In this document: positions 17,945 to 25,202 of the stretch, in pieces
How positions within the stretch are numbered: the first letter of the stretch is position 1
Layout: every line of letters starts with the position of its first letter
From: Actinomycetota bacterium
Lineage (GTDB): Bacteria > Actinomycetota > UBA4738 > HRBIN12
Assembly (NCBI GenBank): GCA_004366195.1
Contig: SIRV01000046.1
Span: 1-31,736, forward strand
Direction: 5' to 3'
Length of the DNA stretch: 31,736 bases
Translations under genes and position numbers: made by a program
The notes under the pieces: generated by a model
What the model saw: the letters and a program-made list of their open reading frames with translations, nothing else
Databases searched by the model: none
Told to the model about the DNA's origin: nothing

Positions 17945-18985
17945 ATGCGCGCGGTCGTGTACGAGGGGGTGGGCAGGGTCGCGGTCGCCGAGGTCGCGGA
18001 CCCGGAGCTCCTCCTCCCCGACGACGCGATCGTCCGGGTCCGGCTCGCCGCGATCTGCGGCTCGGACCTGCACTTCCTCCACGGGAAGGCGCCGCTCGAG
18101 CCGGGCGAGGGGATCGGCCATGAGGCGATCGGCGTGGTCGAGGCCGTCGGTCCCGACGTCCGACGGTTCCGGGTCGGGGACCGCGTCGCGGTCTCCTTCG
18201 TCATCGCCTGCGGCGCCTGCTGGTTCTGCGCGCACGGGCAGACCCAGCTCTGCGAGGACTTCCGGAACCTCGGGGCCGGCATCTTCGGGGGCGGGCTCGG
18301 GGGCGCCCAGGCGGAGCTCCTCCGCGTGCCGCACGCCGACGTGAACCTCCTCGCGCTCCCCCAGGGTCTGGAGGACGAGCGCGCCGTCTTCCTCGGAGAC
18401 GTGCTCGCGACCGGCGTCTACGCGGCCGGGCTCGGCGAGGTGGGCCCGGGCGACGCGGTGGCCGTGGTCGGCGCGGGCCCGGTGGGGTTCTTCGCCGCCC
18501 AGGCGGCGCGCGCCCGCGGCGCTGACCCCGTCCTCGTCCTGGACCGGTTGCCCGACCGTCTGGCCCTCGCCGAGCGGCTGGGCGCCGAGCCCGTGGACGT
18601 CGAGGCCCGGAACCCCCAGATGGCGGTGGCCCGGCGGACCGGCGACCGGGGTGCGGACGTGGTGATCGAGGCGGTCGGGCACCCCAGCGCGTTCGAGACG
18701 GCCCTCGACGTGGTCCGCCGGGGGGGAAGGGTGGTCGTCGTCGGGATGTACGCGGGGGAGCAGGTGGAGGCGCCCCTCGGGGTGTGGTGGGCGAGGGCCC
18801 TCGACGTGCGGTTCGCCGGGATCTGCCCCGTCCACGCGTGGTGGGAGCGGGCGCTCGAGGAGCTGCTGGCCGGCCGGATCGATCCGGCGCCGCTCGTCTC
18901 GCACCGCCTCCCGCTGGAGGAGGCGCCCCTCGGCTACGAGCTGTTCGCCTCCCGCCGGGCCACGAAGGTCCTGCTCGTCCCGTGA
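17945..18985 (+). CDS. Zinc-dependent medium-chain alcohol dehydrogenase family protein
   Basis: This 346-aa MDR-family enzyme probably oxidizes an alcohol or reduces an aldehyde with NAD(P). Catalytic zinc ligands are C38 (CGSDLH) and H59-E60 (GHEAIGVVE). Structural zinc cysteines are C89, C92, C95 and C103. The Rossmann motif is VVGAGPVGFFAAQAA, and DVVIEAVGHPSAFE follows. GGAGGGGAGG precedes the ATG. It is flanked by two SCP2-like genes, which suggests a hydrophobic substrate, but substrate and cofactor cannot be read from sequence. Confidence 0.85.
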   Translation: MRAVVYEGVGRVAVAEVADPELLLPDDAIVRVRLAAICGSDLHFLHGKAPLEPGEGIGHEAIGVVEAVGPDVRRFRVGDRVAVSFVIACGACWFCAHGQTQLCEDFRNLGAGIFGGGLGGAQAELLRVPHADVNLLALPQGLEDERAVFLGDVLATGVYAAGLGEVGPGDAVAVVGAGPVGFFAAQAARARGADPVLVLDRLPDRLALAERLGAEPVDVEARNPQMAVARRTGDRGADVVIEAVGHPSAFETALDVVRRGGRVVVVGMYAGEQVEAPLGVWWARALDVRFAGICPVHAWWERALEELLAGRIDPAPLVSHRLPLEEAPLGYELFASRRATKVLLVP

Positions 18986-18988
18986 GCC

Positions 18989-19426
18989 ATGGCCGACCGG
19001 GAGCCGCCCTCGCCGCCCCTCGTCCGGTACCTCGACGCCGAGCCGAGCGGCCTGGCGTCGGTGGTCGGGGGGCTCCTCGAGGCGAACCTCCGCGCCGACC
19101 CGGCTCGGGCGCGCCTCCTCCGGCCGGCCGTCGTGGAGATCGCCGCCCGGGACCTCGGCCTCGCCGTCCGGCTGCGGCTCGGTCCGGACGGCGTGGTCCT
19201 CTCGCTCGCGTCCTCGGACGGTCGGGCCGACCTCGTCGTCGCCGCAGACGCCGGCGCCCTCGTCGAGCTCGTGCGCGCGCCGCTCCGGGTCGGCGTCCCC
19301 GACCCGCTCCGGCCGGAGGGCCGTCGCGTGCTCCTCGCGCTGCTCAGCGGTGACATCCGGGTGCGAGGCGCGGCCCGCCATCCGCTGCGGCTCCTTCGGC
19401 TGGCGCGGCTGCTGTCGGTCCCTTGA
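18989..19426 (+). CDS. Probable divergent SCP2-like lipid-binding protein
   Basis: This 145-aa protein has no clear catalytic motif. The core (LGLAVRLRLGPDGVVLSLAS, ADLVVAADAGALVELVRAPL) followed by VLLALLSGDIRVRGAARHPL resembles the SCP2 pattern of a strand-rich half, a DxVVxAD-type helix and a final GxIRVRG segment. It is shorter in the N-terminal part than the SCP2 gene at 17494, and the resemblance is weak. It starts 3 bases after the dehydrogenase stop, so the two are almost certainly co-transcribed. Treat the family call as tentative; it could be an uncharacterized protein. Confidence 0.5.
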   Translation: MADREPPSPPLVRYLDAEPSGLASVVGGLLEANLRADPARARLLRPAVVEIAARDLGLAVRLRLGPDGVVLSLASSDGRADLVVAADAGALVELVRAPLRVGVPDPLRPEGRRVLLALLSGDIRVRGAARHPLRLLRLARLLSVP

Positions 19427-19450
19427 GGGCGGCGCGACGCGACCGGCCGG

Positions 19451-19456
19451 TACCCT
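19451..19456 (+). promoter_or_regulatory. Possible -10 element of meaB (TACCCT)
   Basis: TACCCT ends 6 bases before the GTG start of meaB in a 36-base gap, the geometry expected for leaderless transcription. No ribosome-binding site is seen in front of that GTG. No matching -35 at 16-18 bases. Confidence 0.25.
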
Positions 19457-19462
19457 TTCGTC

Positions 19463-20407
19463 GTGGAACCGAGCGAGCTCGTTGATCGCATCCTGGCGGG
19501 GGACCGGCGCGCCATCGCGCGCGCGATCTCCATGGTCGAGGACGGCGCCGAGGGGCTCGCCGAGCTCTCGGCCGGGCTGTTCCCCCACACGGGGCGGGCG
19601 TACACGGTCGGCCTGACCGGCTCTCCCGGCGTCGGGAAGTCGACGCTCGCCGGCGAGCTCGTCCGCGCCGCGCGTGCCCGGGGCCTGCGGGCCGCCGTCC
19701 TCGCCATCGACCCCACCTCGCCGTTCACCGGCGGCGCCCTCCTCGGCGACCGGGTGCGGATGCAGGACCACGCCACCGACCCCGGGGTCTTCATCCGGTC
19801 CATGGCGACCCGCGGCCACCTCGGCGGGATGGCGCTCGCGACGCCGGAGGCCGTCCGCGTCCTCGAGGCCGCCGGGTTCGAGCTCGTCCTCGTGGAGACG
19901 GTGGGGGTGGGTCAGGCGGAGGTCGACGTGGCCGCCGCGACCGACACGACGCTCGTGGTGGTCACGCCGGGCTGGGGGGACGCCGTGCAGGTCGCGAAGG
20001 CGGGGATCCTCGAGATCGCCGACGTCTTCGTGGTGAACAAGGCCGATCGCGAGGGGGCCGAGGCCGCCGTCCGGGACCTGGAGCAGATGCTCCGGCTCGG
20101 CCCGCCGCTCGACTGGACCCCGCCGGTGGTGAAGACGGTGGCCGCCGCCGGCGAGGGGATCGACGACCTGTGGGTGGCGATCGACGAGCACCGCCGTCAT
20201 CTGGAGTCGAGCGGCGAGCTGGAGCGCGGTCGCCGGGCGCGCCTGCTGCGCGAGGTGGAGAGCCTGGCGGTCGAGGCCCTCCGAGCGCGAGCGCGGGCCC
20301 TGCTGGACGCGAACCCGGACGTGGTGGACGATGTTCTGGAGCGACGCACCGATCCCTACCGGGCGGCGGCGGCGCTCGCGGAGCGGCTCGGAGGAGGCGC
20401 GATGTGA
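19463..20407 (+). CDS. meaB: B12-dependent acyl-CoA mutase GTPase chaperone (MeaB/ArgK)
   Basis: This G3E-family GTPase (314 aa) protects and reloads adenosylcobalamin-dependent acyl-CoA mutases. P-loop GSPGVGKST is at 53-61, followed by the family signature AIDPTSPFTGGALLGDR and VRMQ, the G3-region VETVGVGQAEVDVA and the G4 guanine-specificity motif NKAD. Start is the GTG at 19463. The stop overlaps the mutase start by 4 bases (GTGA), so the chaperone and its client are translated together. The old name ArgK (arginine/ornithine transport kinase) is a historical misassignment. Confidence 0.93.
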   Translation: MEPSELVDRILAGDRRAIARAISMVEDGAEGLAELSAGLFPHTGRAYTVGLTGSPGVGKSTLAGELVRAARARGLRAAVLAIDPTSPFTGGALLGDRVRMQDHATDPGVFIRSMATRGHLGGMALATPEAVRVLEAAGFELVLVETVGVGQAEVDVAAATDTTLVVVTPGWGDAVQVAKAGILEIADVFVVNKADREGAEAAVRDLEQMLRLGPPLDWTPPVVKTVAAAGEGIDDLWVAIDEHRRHLESSGELERGRRARLLREVESLAVEALRARARALLDANPDVVDDVLERRTDPYRAAAALAERLGGGAM

Positions 20408-22014
20408 CCGAGGAGGAGGCGGCGAGGTCCCTCTCGGGCCTCCCGCTGCCCGAGGTCCTCGGGCCCGAGGACCTCGCCGGGTTCGACCCCGCGACCGCGC
20501 TCGGCGAGCCGGGGTCGTACCCGTTCACCCGCGGCGCGTACGCGACGATGTACCGGGGTCGCCTGTGGACGATGCGCCAGTTCGCGGGCTTCGGTACCGC
20601 GCCGCAGACCAACGCTCGCTACCGGTTCCTCCTCGAGCAGGGGCAGGGCGGGCTCTCGGTGGCCTTCGACATGCCGACCCTGATGGGGCGGGACTCCGAC
20701 GATCCCCGCGCCGAGGGGGAGGTGGGTCGGTGCGGCGTCGCGGTGGACTCCCTCACGGATCTCGAGGAGCTCTTCGCGGGGATCCCCCTCGGGGACATCA
20801 CGACCTCGATGACGATCAGCGGGCCGGCCGTGATCGTGTTCGCGTTCTTCCTCGCGGCGACCGAACGTCAGGGCGTGCCCTGGGAGCGGCTGGACGGCAC
20901 GCTCCAGACCGACATCTTCAAGGAGTACATCGCGCAGAAGGAGTGGATCTTCCCGCCCCGGCCCCACCTGCGGCTCATCGGCGACCTGCTGGTCTTCTGC
21001 GCCGAGCGCGTGCCGCGGTGGCACCCGATCAGCGTCTCCGGGTACCACATCCGGGAGGCCGGTGCGACCGCCGTCCAGGAGCTCGCGTACACGCTCGCCG
21101 ACGGGTTCGCCTACGTGGAGCTCGGGATGGGGCGAGGGCTCGAGGTCGACCGGTTCGCCCCGCAGCTCTCGTTCTTCTTCAACGCCCACATCGACCTCTT
21201 CGAGGAGATCGCGAAGTACCGGGCGGCCCGACGGATCTGGGCGCGCTGGATGCGCGAGCGCTACGGGGCGCGGGATCCGGCGTCGATGCGGCTGCGGTTC
21301 CACACCCAGACCGCCGGCGTCTCGCTCACCGCCCAGCAGCCCTGGAACAACGTCGTGCGCACGGCGATCGAGGCCCTGGCGGCCGTGCTCGGCGGGACGC
21401 AGTCGCTCCACACGAACGCCCTGGACGAGGTGCTCGCGCTCCCCACCGAGGAGGCGGCCAAGCTCGCCCTCCGCACCCAGCAGATCATCGCCTACGAGAC
21501 CGGCGTCCCCGACGTGGCCGACCCCCTCGGGGGCGCCTACCTGATCGAGCACCTCACCGACCGCCTCGAGGCCCTCGCCGAGGAGGAGCTCGCCCGGATC
21601 TCCGCGTGGGGATCGGGCTCGATGCTCGAAGGCGTCCTCGCCGGCATCGAGCGGGGGGAGTTCCAGCGGGCGATCGCCGAGTCGGCCTGGCGGGAGCAGG
21701 AGCGGTACGCGGCGGGCGAGCTGGTGAAGGTCGGCGTCACGCGCTTCGTCGAGGACGAGGAGCCGCAGGTGCCCATCCTCGTCATCGGGCCCGAGGTCGA
21801 GGCGGAGCAGGTCCGCCGGGTGCGGGAGCACCGAGCCCGTCGAGACGGCCGGCTGGCGGATGAGGCCCTCTCGCGCCTCGTCGCGGCCGCCCGTACGGAC
21901 GAGAACCTCGTGCCCCTCCTCGTCGGGTGCGCCCGGGCCGGCGGCACCGCGGGCGGGATCGTCGAGGCCCTGCGGGGCGTCTTCGGCTCCTACACCGAGA
22001 CCCCCTGGTTCTGA
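20404..22014 (+). CDS. icmA: B12-dependent acyl-CoA mutase catalytic subunit, isobutyryl-CoA mutase-like
   Basis: This TIM-barrel catalytic subunit (536 aa) of an adenosylcobalamin-dependent mutase lacks the cobalamin-binding domain (no C-terminal DxHxxG region), so it needs a separate small subunit, which is not in the window. Substrate-site residues by alignment to P. shermanii methylmalonyl-CoA mutase: F60 (RQFAGFG) in place of Tyr89, Q178 (EYIAQKEW) in place of Arg207, Q168 for Gln197, H215 (GYH) for His244. The spacings match exactly (108, 10 and 47 residues). Phe plus Gln is the isobutyryl-CoA mutase pattern, so butyryl/isobutyryl-CoA interconversion is likelier than methylmalonyl-CoA. 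GGAGGAGG precedes the GTG at 20404. Homology is certain; specificity is inferred. Confidence 0.85.
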   Translation: MTEEEAARSLSGLPLPEVLGPEDLAGFDPATALGEPGSYPFTRGAYATMYRGRLWTMRQFAGFGTAPQTNARYRFLLEQGQGGLSVAFDMPTLMGRDSDDPRAEGEVGRCGVAVDSLTDLEELFAGIPLGDITTSMTISGPAVIVFAFFLAATERQGVPWERLDGTLQTDIFKEYIAQKEWIFPPRPHLRLIGDLLVFCAERVPRWHPISVSGYHIREAGATAVQELAYTLADGFAYVELGMGRGLEVDRFAPQLSFFFNAHIDLFEEIAKYRAARRIWARWMRERYGARDPASMRLRFHTQTAGVSLTAQQPWNNVVRTAIEALAAVLGGTQSLHTNALDEVLALPTEEAAKLALRTQQIIAYETGVPDVADPLGGAYLIEHLTDRLEALAEEELARISAWGSGSMLEGVLAGIERGEFQRAIAESAWREQERYAAGELVKVGVTRFVEDEEPQVPILVIGPEVEAEQVRRVREHRARRDGRLADEALSRLVAAARTDENLVPLLVGCARAGGTAGGIVEALRGVFGSYTETPWF

Positions 22015-22018
22015 GGCG

Positions 22019-22047
22019 TTGACGTATCGCCTGAGCCGGGGTAGCCT
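22019..22047 (+). promoter_or_regulatory. Promoter of the cobalt/nickel transporter operon
   Basis: TTGACG (22019-22024) and TAGCCT (22042-22047) are separated by 17 bases, a good housekeeping-type promoter starting 5 bases after the mutase stop. Transcription should start near 22054, giving a leader of about 60 bases before cbiM. That is too short for a cobalamin riboswitch. The TTGCA-type operator candidate lies at about +12 to +28. Confidence 0.5.
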
Positions 22048-22065
22048 GCTTGACGGGTGCTGCGA

Positions 22066-22081
22066 GCACTTGCAAGTGCAG
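22066..22081 (+). promoter_or_regulatory. Candidate metalloregulator operator in the cbiM leader
   Basis: A perfect 14-base palindrome (GCACTTGCAAGTGC, 22066-22079) contains the box CTTGCAAGTGCAG (22069-22081). The same CTTGCAnnTGCA pattern recurs in the promoter of the Fur-family gene at 25116-25128. Its position just downstream of the expected transcription start suits repression. Inference only; no binding data. Confidence 0.38.
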
Positions 22082-22112
22082 TCTTTCGCATCACTCTCCG
22101 CGGGAGGAAGGG

Positions 22113-22805
22113 ATGCACATCCCCGATGGGTTCATCAATGCGGGCACCTCGATCGCGGCCGGCGTGGTGTCGGCGGGCGGCATCGGCGCCGCGCTGCGGC
22201 GCGCCGCGCGGGAGATGGAGGACCGTCAGGCGCCGCTCGCGGGGCTCGTCGCGGCGTTCGTCTTCGCCGCCCAGATGCTGAACTTCCCGATCGCGGCCGG
22301 CACGAGCGGGCACCTGCTCGGGGGGGTCCTCGCGGCGGTCCTGGTCGGCCCGTGGGCCGGCGCGATCTGCGTCGCGCTCGTCCTCCTCGTCCAGGCGATC
22401 TTCTTCGCCGACGGCGGCCTTTCCGCCCTCGGCCTGAACGTCCTCAACATGGCCATCCTCGGGGCGCTCGGGGGGTACGTGGTGTTCCGGGTGCTCCGGG
22501 ACGTGCTGCCCAAGCGCCGGCCGATGGTCGTGGTCGCCGCGGCGCTCGCCGCCTGGGCCTCGGTGGTGCTCGCCTCCCTCGCCTTCTTCGCGGAGTACGC
22601 CGTCGGCGGGGTGGGGGGGGTTCCACTCGGCGCGGTGTTCACGGCCATGGTCGGGATCCACGCGCTGATCGGGGTGGGCGAGGCGGTCATCACCGCGCTC
22701 ACGGTGAGCGCGGTCATGGCCGTGCGGCCGGACCTGGTGTTCGGAGCGCGCGACCTCGCCCCCGGGCCCGGGGCGGCGGGACCGCGGGTCGCTCTGGAGG
22801 CGTGA
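22113..22805 (+). CDS. cbiM: Cobalt/nickel ECF transporter substrate-capture protein CbiM
   Basis: This is the membrane S-component (230 aa) that binds the metal ion. The ATG at 22113 is chosen because the mature protein must begin MHIPDGF: the N-terminal amine and His2 are metal ligands in this family, so longer starts are wrong. GGGAGGAAGGG precedes it. About seven hydrophobic segments follow, with QMLNFPIAAGTSGHLLGGVL and ALGLNVLNMAILGALGGY typical of CbiM/NikM. It heads cbiM-PDGLE-cbiQ-cbiO. Cobalt is favoured by the neighbouring B12-dependent mutase, but nickel is not excluded. Confidence 0.92.
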   Translation: MHIPDGFINAGTSIAAGVVSAGGIGAALRRAAREMEDRQAPLAGLVAAFVFAAQMLNFPIAAGTSGHLLGGVLAAVLVGPWAGAICVALVLLVQAIFFADGGLSALGLNVLNMAILGALGGYVVFRVLRDVLPKRRPMVVVAAALAAWASVVLASLAFFAEYAVGGVGGVPLGAVFTAMVGIHALIGVGEAVITALTVSAVMAVRPDLVFGARDLAPGPGAAGPRVALEA

Positions 22806-22810
22806 GTCCG

Positions 22811-23137
22811 ATGGATCGCGGGAACCTGAGGCTGTTCGTGATCGGCGGTCTGATCGTCGCCCTGGGCCTCGCGTTCTTCGTGAGTCCCTTGGCCAGCTCG
22901 TCGCCGGACGGGCTGGAGCGGGTGGCGATCGACCAAGGATTCGCGGAGACGGCCACCGACCACGCGCTCGCGGAGGGTCCGCTCGCGGACTACGCGGTCA
23001 AAGGAGTGGAGGACGAGCGCATCTCGACCGGCCTCTCCGGCGCCATCGGGGTGGTCGTGACGTTCGGGGTCGGCATGGTGCTGTTCGGCGCCCTGCGCGC
23101 CGCTCGCCGGCGGCGGACGAGGGCGCCTACGGCGTGA
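22811..23137 (+). CDS. PDGLE-domain (CbiN-like) accessory subunit of metal ECF transporter
   Basis: This 108-aa membrane protein has two helices (about 8-27 and 75-95) around an outside loop that begins with the family signature PDGLE (32-36). It takes the place of CbiN/NikN, the small subunit that helps load metal into CbiM. The ATG at 22811 is preferred because GGAGG ends 10 bases upstream; a GTG at 22802 overlapping the cbiM stop lies too close to it. The stop overlaps the cbiQ GTG by 4 bases. Confidence 0.82.
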   Translation: MDRGNLRLFVIGGLIVALGLAFFVSPLASSSPDGLERVAIDQGFAETATDHALAEGPLADYAVKGVEDERISTGLSGAIGVVVTFGVGMVLFGALRAARRRRTRAPTA

Positions 23138-23901
23138 GCGGTCCGCACGCCCACGCGCTGTACGTGCACGGGCACACGCCCGTCCACCGGCTCGCGCCGG
23201 AGGCCAAGCTCGCGGCGCAGCTGCTGTTCGTGCTCGCCGTCGTGGCCACCCCTCGGGAGGCGTTCTGGGCGTTCGGCGTCTACGCCCTCCTCGTCGCGGT
23301 CGTGGTCGGGCTCGCGCGCCTCCCGATCGCCTTCGTCGCGAAACGCCTGCTCTTCGAGGTCCCGTTCGTCCTCTTCGCCGTGCTCATGCCCTTCGTGTCC
23401 AGGGGCGAGCGGGTGGACGTGCTCGGCGTCTCGCTCTCGGTCGAGGGCCTGTGGGGGGCGTGGAACGTCCTCGCCAAGGCCACGCTGGGCCTCGCGGCGA
23501 GCATCGTGGTCGCGGCGACGACCACGATGCCGGAGCTGCTGCGGGGGCTCGAGCGCCTCCGGATGCCGCGGGCCCTCACCTCGACCCTCTCGTTCATGAT
23601 CCGGTACGCCGACGTGGTGGCCGAGGAGATGCGGCGGATGAAGATCGCCCGCGACTCCCGGGCCTACGATCCGCGCTGGCTCTGGCAGGCCCGCGCCGTG
23701 GCGGCGGCCGCCGGGGCGCTGTTCATCCGGTCCTACGAGCGGGGGGAGCGCGTGTACCTCGCCATGCTCTCGCGGGGCTACGCCGGGTCGATGCCGCGTC
23801 TGGAGGAGGCGGCGACGCCCGCGGTGGTGTGGGCGGCCGCGCTCGCCGTCCCTGCGGCGGCGGCCGCCGTGGCCGCGACGGCCTGGGTGGTGGGGCGATG
23901 A
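23134..23901 (+). CDS. cbiQ: Cobalt/nickel ECF transporter transmembrane protein CbiQ
   Basis: This is the T-component (255 aa) that couples ATPase movement to the metal-binding subunit. It has several hydrophobic segments and two conserved charged coupling regions: LLRGLERLRMPRALTSTLSF with MIRYADVVAEEMRRMKIARDS, and AMLSRGYAGSMPR, the A-x-x-SRG motif that contacts CbiO. The N-terminus is histidine-rich (HAHALYVHGHTPVH). Both ends overlap neighbours (GTGA with the PDGLE gene, ATGA with cbiO), which shows tight operon coupling. Confidence 0.9.
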   Translation: MSGPHAHALYVHGHTPVHRLAPEAKLAAQLLFVLAVVATPREAFWAFGVYALLVAVVVGLARLPIAFVAKRLLFEVPFVLFAVLMPFVSRGERVDVLGVSLSVEGLWGAWNVLAKATLGLAASIVVAATTTMPELLRGLERLRMPRALTSTLSFMIRYADVVAEEMRRMKIARDSRAYDPRWLWQARAVAAAAGALFIRSYERGERVYLAMLSRGYAGSMPRLEEAATPAVVWAAALAVPAAAAAVAATAWVVGR

Positions 23902-24656
23902 CGGTCCCGGCGCTCGAGGTGCGCGGGCTCGCCTTCACGTATCCGGACGGGAGCCCGGCGCTGCGCGGCGTCGACCTCGAGATCGCGCGCGGCGAGCGGG
24001 TGGCCCTCCTGGGTCCGAACGGGGCGGGCAAGACCACGCTCGTCATGCACCTGAACGGCATCCTCCGGCCGCAGCGGGGATCCGTGGTCGTCGGAGGTCT
24101 GCCGGTCGTGGAGGCGAACCTCCGCGAGGTCCGCCGACGGGTCGGCATCGTCTTCCAGGATCCCGACGATCAGCTCTTCATGCCGACGGTGCGCGAGGAC
24201 GTGGCGTTCGGCCCGGCCAACCTCGGTCTGCGCGGGGAGGAGCTCGAGGCCCGCGTTCGGGCGGCGCTCCGAGCGGTGGGGATGGAGGAGCACGCCGACC
24301 GGGCCCCCCACCACCTCTCCTTCGGCCAGCGCCGGCGGGTGGCGGTGGCCACGGTGCTCGCGATGGAGCCCGAGATCCTCGTCCTCGACGAGCCGAGCTC
24401 GAACCTGGATCCCGCCGGGCGCCGCGAGCTCGCCGACATCCTGCGGAGCCTGGACATCACCATCCTCATGGTCACCCACGACCTCCCCTACGCGCTGGAG
24501 CTCTGTCCGAGGTCCGTCGTCATGAACGGCGGGATCGTCGTGGCCGACGGACCGACCCGGGAGATCCTGTCCGACGAGGCCCTGATGCGGGCCAACCGGC
24601 TGGAGCTGCCCTACGGGTTCTTCCCGGCCGCCGTCCGGGAGCTCGACACGGCCTAG
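23898..24656 (+). CDS. cbiO: Cobalt/nickel ECF transporter ATP-binding protein CbiO
   Basis: This is the ATPase (252 aa) of the metal importer. Walker A is GPNGAGKTT, the Q-loop is IVFQDPDDQLFMPTV (the QDPDDQ run is characteristic of ECF-type ATPases), the signature is LSFGQRRRVAVA, Walker B is ILVLDEPSSNLD, and the switch histidine is in VTHDLPYALEL. A single ATPase gene suggests a homodimer, usual for CbiO/NikO systems. The ATG overlaps the cbiQ stop. The stop codon lies in CTAG at 24653-24656, which also carries the stop of the convergent Fur-family gene. Confidence 0.93.
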   Translation: MTVPALEVRGLAFTYPDGSPALRGVDLEIARGERVALLGPNGAGKTTLVMHLNGILRPQRGSVVVGGLPVVEANLREVRRRVGIVFQDPDDQLFMPTVREDVAFGPANLGLRGEELEARVRAALRAVGMEEHADRAPHHLSFGQRRRVAVATVLAMEPEILVLDEPSSNLDPAGRRELADILRSLDITILMVTHDLPYALELCPRSVVMNGGIVVADGPTREILSDEALMRANRLELPYGFFPAAVRELDTA

Positions 24657-25096
24657 CCCTCCGCCTCTCGCCGGCAGTCGGCGCAGAGGCCGCTGATGGC
24701 GAAGTGCGTGAGGTCCGGCAGGAACCCGCGGTGCTGCTCGATGAGCTGGGACAGGGCCGCCGCTTCCTCCAGGGACAGGTCGTCCTCGGCGCCGCATCTC
24801 GAGCAGGAGAGGTGCACGTGCCCGGCCTCCTCCACCCGGTGGTACTCGGCGCCCGACTCCAGGTGGGCGTGGGCGAGGACGCCCGCCTCCTCGAGGAGCG
24901 CGAGCGTCCGGTACACGGTGGACGCGTTGACCCCGGGCATGGTGTCCTGGACCTTCCGGGTGAGCGCGGTGGGCGAGATGTGGCCCTGGGTTCGCATGAT
25001 CTCGGCCACGATGGCGCGGCGTTGGGGCGTCATCCGCAGGCCGCGGCGGCGGAGGATCTCGATGACGTCCTCCACGAGCGCGTCGGTGGTCGCCAC
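24653..25096 (-). CDS. Fur-family metal-responsive transcriptional regulator
   Basis: This 147-aa DNA-binding repressor has winged-helix recognition region LRMTPQRRAIVAEI with NASTVYRTLALLEEAGVL. The structural zinc site is C98/C101 (CSRC) and C138/C141 (CADC). Candidate sensory-metal ligands are H76, H78, E80, H86, H93, H95 and H131. The GTG at 25096 is chosen because the fold begins directly after it and TACACT ends 6 bases upstream; a longer N-terminus would read through the promoter. Facing the metal importer and sharing a TTGCAnnTGCA box with it, it probably controls cobalt, nickel or zinc rather than iron. The metal cannot be fixed from sequence. Confidence 0.88.
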   Translation of the reverse strand: MATTDALVEDVIEILRRRGLRMTPQRRAIVAEIMRTQGHISPTALTRKVQDTMPGVNASTVYRTLALLEEAGVLAHAHLESGAEYHRVEEAGHVHLSCSRCGAEDDLSLEEAAALSQLIEQHRGFLPDLTHFAISGLCADCRREAEG

Positions 25097-25102
25097 GACC
25101 AG

Positions 25103-25108
25103 AGTGTA
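25103..25108 (-). promoter_or_regulatory. -10 element of the Fur-family gene (TACACT)
   Basis: On the minus strand TACACT ends 6 bases before the GTG start, so the message would be leaderless. Upstream of it, TTTGCA/CTTTGC at 15-16 bases is the best -35 candidate and falls inside the inverted repeat at 25119-25137, consistent with autoregulation. Confidence 0.38.
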
Positions 25109-25115
25109 GCAAACC

Positions 25116-25137
25116 CTTGCATCTGCAAAGCAGATGC
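25116..25137. promoter_or_regulatory. Candidate operator: inverted repeat in the Fur-family promoter
   Basis: GCATCTGC-aaa-GCAGATGC (25119-25137) is a perfect 8-3-8 inverted repeat. Overlapping it, TTGCA-tc-TGCAA (25117-25128) is a perfect 5-2-5 repeat that matches the cbiM-leader box (CTTGCAnnTGCA). The site covers the -35/spacer zone of the regulator gene and lies 66 bases before the divergent hydratase gene, so it could control both. It is loosely like the Nur box (TTGCAA-N5-TTGCAA), but the match is imperfect. Confidence 0.42.
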
Positions 25138-25202
25138 GCCTGCCGTTCCCCGCGATGAGCCGAGCCTCTCGGCCCTGCCCTGCGGTCTGGAAAGATATGG
25201 GC

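Noticed and set aside
20404..22014. Plain methylmalonyl-CoA mutase call
   Set aside because: The tyrosine and arginine that bind the methylmalonyl carboxylate are replaced by F60 and Q178.
22015..22112. Cobalamin riboswitch before cbiM
   Set aside because: The gap is only 98 bases, the promoter uses the first 33, and no B12-box-like motif is seen. The remaining leader of about 60 bases is too short.
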